Origin: Bubalus kerabau
Lineage: Eukaryota > Chordata > Mammalia > Artiodactyla > Bovidae
Direction: 5' to 3'
Assembly: GCF_029407905.1 (NCBI RefSeq)
Contig: NC_073642.1
Location: 7,564,001 to 7,628,000 of the forward strand
DNA length: 64,000 nucleotides
Below the pieces are notes generated by a model that made no database searches, had not been told where the DNA came from, and saw only the letters and a program-made list of their open reading frames with translations. Below, piece after piece: positions 58,062 through 64,000 of the stretch. Every line of letters begins with the position of its first letter. The stretch's first letter is position 1. Position numbers and translations under genes: made by a program.

Positions 58062-59050
58062 ATGATGTTAGACAAAAAGCAAATTCGAGCCATTTTCTTA
58101 TTCAAGTTTAAAATGGATTGTAAAGCAGCAGAGACAACTTGCAGTATCAACAACGCATCTGGCCCAGGAACTGTTAACAAACATACAGGGCAGTGGTAGT
58201 TGAACAAGTTTTGCAAAGGAGAGAAAGCCTTGAAGATGACGAGCACACTGGCCAGCCATCAGAAACTGACAATGACCAAGTGAGAGGATCATCACAGCTG
58301 AACCTCTTACAACTACAGCCGAAGTTGCCAAAGAATTCAACACTGACCATTGTACAGTCGGTTGGCATTTAAGCAAACTGGAAAGGTGTAAAAGCTCAAT
58401 AAGTGGGTGCCACAGGAGCTGACTGAAAAATAAAAGAAACTGTCATTTTGAAGTGTCATCTTCTTTTATTCTATGCAACAATGATGAATCATTGCTTGAT
58501 GGGATTGTGATGTATGACAAAAAGTGGATTTTATACGACAACCAGCAATGACCAGTTCAGTGGTTAGACTGAGAAGAAGCTCCAAAGCACTTCCCAAAGC
58601 CAAACTTGTACCAAAAAAAGATCACAGTCACTGGTGGTTTGCTGCCTGTCTTATCCACTATGGTTTTCTGAATGCTGATGAAACCATTACATGTGAGAAG
58701 TATGTTCAGCAAATCAATGAGATGCATCAAAAACTGCAATGCCTACAGCTGAAATTGGTCAACAGAATGGGCCCAATTCTTTTCCATGACAACGTCTGAC
58801 CACACATTGCACAATTAATACTTCAAAAGTTGAATGAATAGGGCTACAAAGTTTTGCCTCATCCACCATATTTACCTGACCTCTTGCCAACCAACTACCA
58901 CTTCTTCAAGCATCCTGACAACTTCTTGCAGAGAAAATGCTTCCACAACCAGCAGGAGGCAGAAAATGCTTTCTAAGAGTTCGCTGAATTCCAAAGTATG
59001 GGTTTTTATGCTATAGGAATAAATAAACTTATTTCTTGTTGGGAAAAATG
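58062..59050 (+). pseudogene. Mariner transposase, inactivated
   Basis: Starts MMLDKKQIRAIFLFKFKM (helix-turn-helix DNA-binding half) and continues with several frameshifts. The catalytic domain at 58510-58960 retains YDKKWILYDN around the first Asp, LFHDNV around the second (with a stop right after it), and PPYLPDLLPTNYHFF where the third catalytic Asp is Asn. Multiple stops and frameshifts make it non-functional. The longest open piece is 58524-58799. Confidence 0.88.
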
Positions 59051-59159
59051 TGTTGATTATAATGATTCCTCTTTTGATTAATAAAGATATGTTTGAGCCT
59101 AGTTATAATGATATAAAATTCGTGATCCAAAAACCACAATTACTTTTTCACCAACTTAA

Positions 59160-59489
59160 GATTAATATATTTTATTTCTACATGTGCTGTAAACACAAAA
59201 GTCACTGCCACTACTTTTGCTTTAGAGAGTCAACTATCTTTTGAAGCAAGTAAGAAGAGGGAAAACAGCCAGATCTTGGTTTCTAATAACATTCTCCAAA
59301 AACAGGCCAAGGTTCCTCAGAGAAATGCCTGATTGTAGAACTGGAGCAGAAAATACACAAGATGATCCTGAAGCATTCCAAAGTAACCAGAAAATAAAAC
59401 AGTAACTCCCCTACCTTTACCCCCGCTAAAAAAAACCCCAAAACAACAAGAGTATATAAAAGGGGACAGGAACCAAGTGAATAGTCCTC
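59160..59489. other. Intron sequence without assigned feature
   Basis: AT-rich, possibly old LINE-derived. No confident call. The ORF at 59283-59546 (minus) has no recognised domain. Confidence 0.5.
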
Positions 59490-60365
59490 AATAGCTAAAG
59501 CTGGAACAATTTGAGCAACAGAATAAACCAGCACTGGTAGAATCATACATTAACAAAGTTTAGTACTACTACAACCCAAAGTATAAAATCAATGTACGTG
59601 AGTTCATATTAATATAAATAAATGATTAAATGACAGAGAACAATAAGTGACCTGTGTAGAACAACTCCAAATAATGTATAATCTGTCCTAAAAGAGGTGG
59701 AATATAACCTCCATTCCTTATATGTGGGCCTCACACAGTAAGTTCCTTACAAAGAGGGCAGTATGGGAAGGGGGAAAAGAGTAGCAAGTGAAATACTACA
59801 CCATACACCAGCAAGGTTATCAAAGTGATCAGCAGTCATGGAAATAGTATGTACCCTTGATATAATGTGATGAAAAGGGCACATTAGTTCCATGACCTTC
59901 CTCCTCCCTCAAATGTGTAACACCAGCCTAACCATGAGGAAAACATCAGAAACACTCCAACTGAGGAACATTTTACAGCATATCTGACCAGTACTCCTCA
60001 GAATTGTCAAGGTCACTAAAGTAAGTAAAGTCGTAGATAAATTTCAAAGACAAGAAGAACCTAAAAAGACATGACTACTATGTCTACTACTACTAGACAT
60101 ACTACTATTCAATACGGTATCCTGGATTAGATTCCAGAACAGAAAAAGACATAAGGTTAAAAACTAAGAGTATTTGAATACTCTGGACTTTAAAACAATG
60201 TATAAATGGACTTTATAACAGTTTATCAACATTGACTCATTAGCTGTAATATTAATCTGTTAGTAACAGGAGAAACTGAGTGTGAAGCATATGGGAACTT
60301 TCTGTACTATCTTTGCAATCTTTATATAAATTTAAAACTGTTCTAAAATTGAAATTTATAAAATG
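59490..60365 (+). mobile_element. Old L1M-type 3' end
   Basis: Shares order and text with 34480-35665: 'agctaaagctggaacaattt', 'ctactacaacccaaagtata', 'gggaactttctgtactatct'. This copy is not split by SINEs. Confidence 0.6.
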
Positions 60366-60689
60366 GAAGACAAAATTAACTTTATTTTTAATCTTCATTT
60401 ATTCCATTTCCATTCTTTATTTTTATTTATTGTACAGACCCAAGAATTTTCTGGTAGCATATTCCTTCTTCCAAAGGACATCCTTTAATATTTTTTGTAG
60501 AGTATGTATGTCTCTCGGCAATAAATTCCCACATTTTTGTTTGAAAAAGTTTTTATTTTTTTTTCATATCTTGAAAGATATTTTTGCTGGGTACAGAATT
60601 CTAGGTTGAGAGGAGGTATTGCTTTGTTTTTTTGTTTTCTTTTGACTCTTCTCTTTACATTACAGTTTGGGTAATTCTATGGACAGATT

Positions 60690-62618
60690 TTTGTAACACT
60701 GCGTAGGAGGCAGTGACTAAAACCATCCCCAAGAAAAAGAAAGAAAACAAAGCAAAATGGTTGTACGAAGAGGCCTTACATATAGCTGAGGAAAGAAGAG
60801 AAGCGAGAGGCAAAGGAGAAAAGGAAAGATATACCCATCTAAATGCTGAGTTCCAAAGAATAGCAACGAGAGATAAGAAAGCCTTAAGTGAACAATGCAA
60901 AGAAATAGAGGAAAACAACAGAATAGGAAAGACTAGAGATCTCTTCAAGAAAATTAAAAGATACCAAGGAATACTTCATGCAAGATGGGTACATTAAAGG
61001 ACAGAAACAGTACGGCCCTAACAGAAGCAGAAGAGATTAAAAAGAGGTGGCAAGAATACACAGAAGAACTGTACAAAAAGGCCTCAATGATCTGGATGAC
61101 CGCAATGGTATGATCACTCACCTAGAGTAAAACATCCTGGAGTGTGAAGTTACATGGGCATCATTACTATGAACAAAGCTAAAGGAGATGATGGAATGTC
61201 AAATGAACTATTTCAAATCTGAAAAGATGATGCTGTTAAAGTGCTACATTCAATATGCCAGCAAATTTGGAAAACTCAGCAGCGGCCATAGGACTGGAAA
61301 AGGTCAGCTTTCATTCCAATCCCAAAGAAAGGCAATGCCAAAGAACGTTCAAACCACTGCACAATTGCACTCATTTCACATGCTAGCAAGGTAGTGCTCA
61401 AAATCCTTTAAGCTAGGCTTCAACAGTACGTGAATCGAGAAAACCCTCAGATGTACAAACTGGATTTAGAAAAGGCAGAGGAACCAGAGATCAAACTGCC
61501 AACATCCGTTGGACCATAGAGAAAGCAAAGGAATTCCAGAAAAACATCTACTTCTGCTTCCTTGACTATGCTAAAGCCTTTGACTCTGTGGATCACAACA
61601 AACTAGAAAATTCTTAAAGAGATGCAAATACCCCACCCACCTTATCTGCCTCCTGAGAAATCTGTATGCAGGTCAGGAAGCAACAGTTAGAACTGGACAT
61701 GGTACAAGACTGGTTCCAAATTGGGAAAGGAGTACATCAAGGCTGTATATTGTCACCCTGCTTATTTAATTTACACACAGAGTACATCATATGAAATGAC
61801 AGGCTGGATGAAGCTCAAGTTGGAATCAAGATTGCTGGGAGAAAATAAATATCCTCAGATATGTAGATGATACAACCCTAATGGCAGAAGTGAAGAGGAA
61901 CTAAAGAGCTTCTCAATGAAGGTGAAAGACGAGAGTGAAAAAGTTGGCTTAAAACTCAACATTCAAAAAATGAAGATCATGGCATCCAGTCCCATCACTT
62001 CATAGCAAATAGATGGGGGAAAATGCAAACAACGACAGATTTTATTTTCTTGGGCTCCAAAATCACTGTGGAGAGTGACTGCAGCCATGAAATTAAAATA
62101 TGCTTATTCCTTGAAGAAAAGCCATGACAAACCTAGACAGCATATTAAAAAGCAGAGATATCACTTTGCTGACAAAGGTTCATCTAGTCAAAGCTATGGT
62201 TTTTCCAGCAGTCATGCATGGGTGTGAGAGTTGGACCATAAAGAAGGCTGAGCGCCAAGAAATTGATGCTTTTGAACTGTGGTGCTGGAAAAGACTCTTG
62301 AGAGTCCCCTGGACAGCAAACAGATCAAACCAGTCAATCCTAAAGGAAATTAACCCTGAATATTCACTGGAAGGACTGATGCTGAAGCTCCAATACTTTG
62401 GCCACCTGATGCGAGGAACCAACTCATTAGAAAAAACCCTGATGGTGGGAAAGATTGAAGGCAGGAAGAAAAGTGGGAGACAAGAGGATGAGATGGCTGG
62501 ATGGCATCACCAGCTCAATGGACATGAGTTTGTGCAAATTCCAGGAGATGGTGAAGGACAGGAAACCCTGGCGTGCTGCAGTCCATGGGGTGGAAAAGAG
62601 TCAGACATGACTGAGAGC
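60690..62618 (+). mobile_element. BovB (RTE) LINE, 1.9 kb, 5'-truncated
   Basis: Sense BovB. The linker region between endonuclease and RT is at 60713-60997 (KAKWLYEEALHIAEERREAR). RT pieces lie at about 61180-61870 ('aacattcgaaaa'-type text, RKAMPKNVQTTAQLHS region). The C-terminal segment at 62124-62669 includes MHGCESWTIKKAERQEIDAF and ends in the 'gagtcagacatgactgagag' 3' end. The frames are interrupted at least three times. Confidence 0.93.
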
Positions 62619-63500
62619 AGCAACAACTTCTGTTTATATTTCAGTTTGGGCAATTTTTACTTACAGTAAACCTACAGGTCTTCCTCCTGCCAGGCCTTTA
62701 GTGCAGAGTCTGAGTTAATTTAATTAAGAACTAGGCTGAGTCTGTGTTTCGTTGCTGGTATTGTTACCCTCAGTATAGTTACCACAGGCCTCAAATGCCT
62801 CTGGGGGCAGTGGGAGACTGGTTTGCTAGAGGTTTTTTTGCTTGTTTTTTCCCCAAAGAAAACTGCTACATTCTCAGTTTTAAGCCTTCTCCTTTGTGTT
62901 ATGCATCAGGCTGCAGCCTTCTCAGAAATTCTGCCATGATATGGCACTGTTCCTTCACCTTCACCGCAGGCTGAGAGAGTTTCCCTTTCCCATTGCCCCA
63001 GTACAGACGGAATTCACCAGTCCCCTAAGGGTGACCATTTGTGTTGTTCATCTCTTCATAGATTAAGACTCCTATTCCACAGGAGTGAAACAGAAGTACC
63101 CAGAGAAAACTTTTTGCCCATACTGTAGTGGTGGCTCTTCCCCTATCCCAGCTGTATACCAAAGAAAAGATTTTTTTCAGAACATTTCCAATTTTTTCTG
63201 CAAGAGAGAATAAGACTTGCCCTATATCACTATCCCAGAGGTTTTACAGAGCTCTGCCAGTGAACACTTGGTCTCCAGAAATTCACCAATCACCCTAGCT
63301 TAATTCATTATCTGTGTCTTGCCCAGATAAGTCCATGCTCCAATGTTCTCTCCCTGCAGTATCTGTCCCTCCCTAGAGTCTGGGCCAGCTGGTTGCCCTG
63401 AAATCTCAATACTACAACGTGTTCAAGAAAAACTATGAACTTGCTTGTCCAACATTTTTTTAGTGTAAGGCTGGGAACAAGTTTTCAGTTTTCTATATCT

Positions 63501-64000
63501 CTGAATGAAAAAGCACTTTGCTTTTTGACTTAATGAGTTTCAGTTTTGGCTCTCTTTTGCACTATGTTGGACCAGTACTGACCTTTCCCTTGGTCTCCTT
63601 ATCTTACCTAGCGAAGATCACAGTTTGAGCTTCAAATGACACAATGCACATAAAGAAGTCTGGGAATCCATAAAGTATTATACAGTGTAGAATAATTATC
63701 TAAACCTTGATAGCACTGCTTTTACTTAAAAATCTATCAAATGGCAAGTTCAGCAGCTGCATAGTAGAAAGACCACCTGGTACATCACATTGATTGTTTG
63801 AAGTCAGACAGATAAAACTTGCATATATAACTTTTTCTGTAGAAAGCTAAGGTGATAAACATTCTCCCCTTCTTCACAGACCCAGGATACAAAAGCAAAC
63901 GAGGCTGGAACATTTTTAAGGAATAGAGTGGGAAGACCTATATTCTTTATAGAGTTAAATGAGAAGGTTATTTGAGAAGGAGTAAACAAAAAAACTTATT
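63501..64000. other. MEF2A intron, no recognised feature
   Basis: Unique-looking sequence at the window edge. I looked for the MEF2A exon preceding the microexon (ending in MMPPL) and did not find it. Confidence 0.6.

Larger units (their letters stand above)
57756..59159 (+). mobile_element. Mariner (Tc1/mariner) DNA transposon
   Basis: Inverted ends: 'ttaggttgataagtaattg' at 57756 and the reverse complement of a 'ttaagttggtgaaaaagtaa' end at 59159. The interior encodes a decayed transposase. The element is 1.4 kb including a Bov-tA insertion of about 120 bp, so originally about 1.27 kb, a normal mariner length. Its end and protein text resemble the mariner family that gave rise to primate SETMAR. 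Confidence 0.88.
53821..63500 (-). mobile_element. Ancient L1 broken by at least seven insertions
   Basis: Antisense L1 segments in order: 3'UTR and ORF2 end (53821-54895), ORF2 (55036-55253, 55456-56656, 57246-57755), probable ORF1-proximal parts (60366-60690) and 5'UTR-like DNA (62619 to about 63500). Insertions are a CHR SINE, a Bov-tA, a BovB with a 62-bp L1 next to it, a mariner, an old L1M 3' end and a second BovB. The continuity of the last two segments is less certain than the first. Confidence 0.55.
36980..64000 (-). other. MEF2A: MEF2A gene, 3' part (continues past window end)
   Basis: MEF2A is a MADS-box transcription factor that controls muscle, neuronal and stress-response genes. 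The DNA-binding MADS/MEF2 domains lie upstream of this window; here only the transactivation-domain exons are present. They are found by exact splice junctions and protein text: a 24-nt microexon at 49983-50006, then 46156-46282, 42237-42363 and the terminal coding exon 40991-40631. Phases are consistent: 0/0, 0/1, 1/2 and 2/stop. All donors are GTGAG(T/C) and all acceptors CAG/TAG. The introns within the window are 1245 bp, 3792 bp, 3700 bp and at least 13,994 bp (50007 to the edge). The exon preceding the microexon (which would encode the p38 docking region) was searched for and not found. Confidence 0.95.

Noticed and set aside
58524..58799. 91-aa frame possibly a domesticated transposase gene
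   Set aside because: Inverted ends, several frameshifts and a stop next to a catalytic residue show a dead mariner copy. There is no added host domain such as SET.
50007..64000. Upstream MEF2A exon (p38-docking segment)
   Set aside because: No sequence ending in MMPPL with a donor site was found on minus; the exon probably lies past the window edge.

Overview
This window is from a ruminant, probably bovid (cattle-like), nuclear genome. The diagnostic evidence is the repeat content: tRNA-derived Bov-tA and dimeric Bov-A2 SINEs, CHR-type SINEs, RTE-class BovB LINEs with TTCAG-repeat 3' ends, and a full-length bovine-type L1 of about 8.4 kb. I see no bacterial genes, CRISPR, integron or viral genome, and no novel multigene system. 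Most ORFs in the window are LINE remnants.

The only host gene I can identify is MEF2A, on the minus strand. Its 3' portion covers about 36,980 to beyond 64,000. Four coding exons are present, each with matching splice sites and continuous reading frame: a 24-nt beta microexon (49983-50006), two 127-nt exons (46156-46282 and 42237-42363) and the terminal exon (coding 40631-40991). A 3'UTR of about 3.6 kb follows, with an AATAAA signal at 37003-37008 (minus strand). The exons encode the transactivation region: p38 sites, the SUMO/phospho switch, a poly-Q/poly-P tract and the basic C-terminus. No MEF2A exon upstream of the microexon is visible, so 50007-64000 is intron.

Layout: 1-4300 holds L1 fragments. 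About 4320-22040 is one ancient, nearly complete minus-strand L1 split by two SINEs, two BovB copies and one young full-length L1 (12095-20490, 14-bp target-site duplication). That young L1 has an intact ORF1, an ORF2 with one nonsense codon and one frameshift, and a 3.3-kb 5'UTR. The 5'UTR carries a higher-order tandem repeat and a small inverted, twin-priming-like L1 fragment. From 22 to 33 kb there is a second old L1 interrupted by a near-complete BovB, followed by more L1 and SINEs. From 33 to 36 kb there are SINEs and an old L1. From 35.7 to 42.4 kb is a repeat-poor island containing the MEF2A 3'UTR and terminal exons. From 42.4 to 51.6 kb is intron with few repeats. From 51.7 to 63.5 kb the upstream intron holds another nested stack (L1, SINEs, BovB, a mariner DNA transposon and a 62-bp L1 micro-insertion).

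Subfamily names are by recognition only. Old L1 borders are approximate. SINE and young L1 borders are firm where a target-site duplication is quoted.
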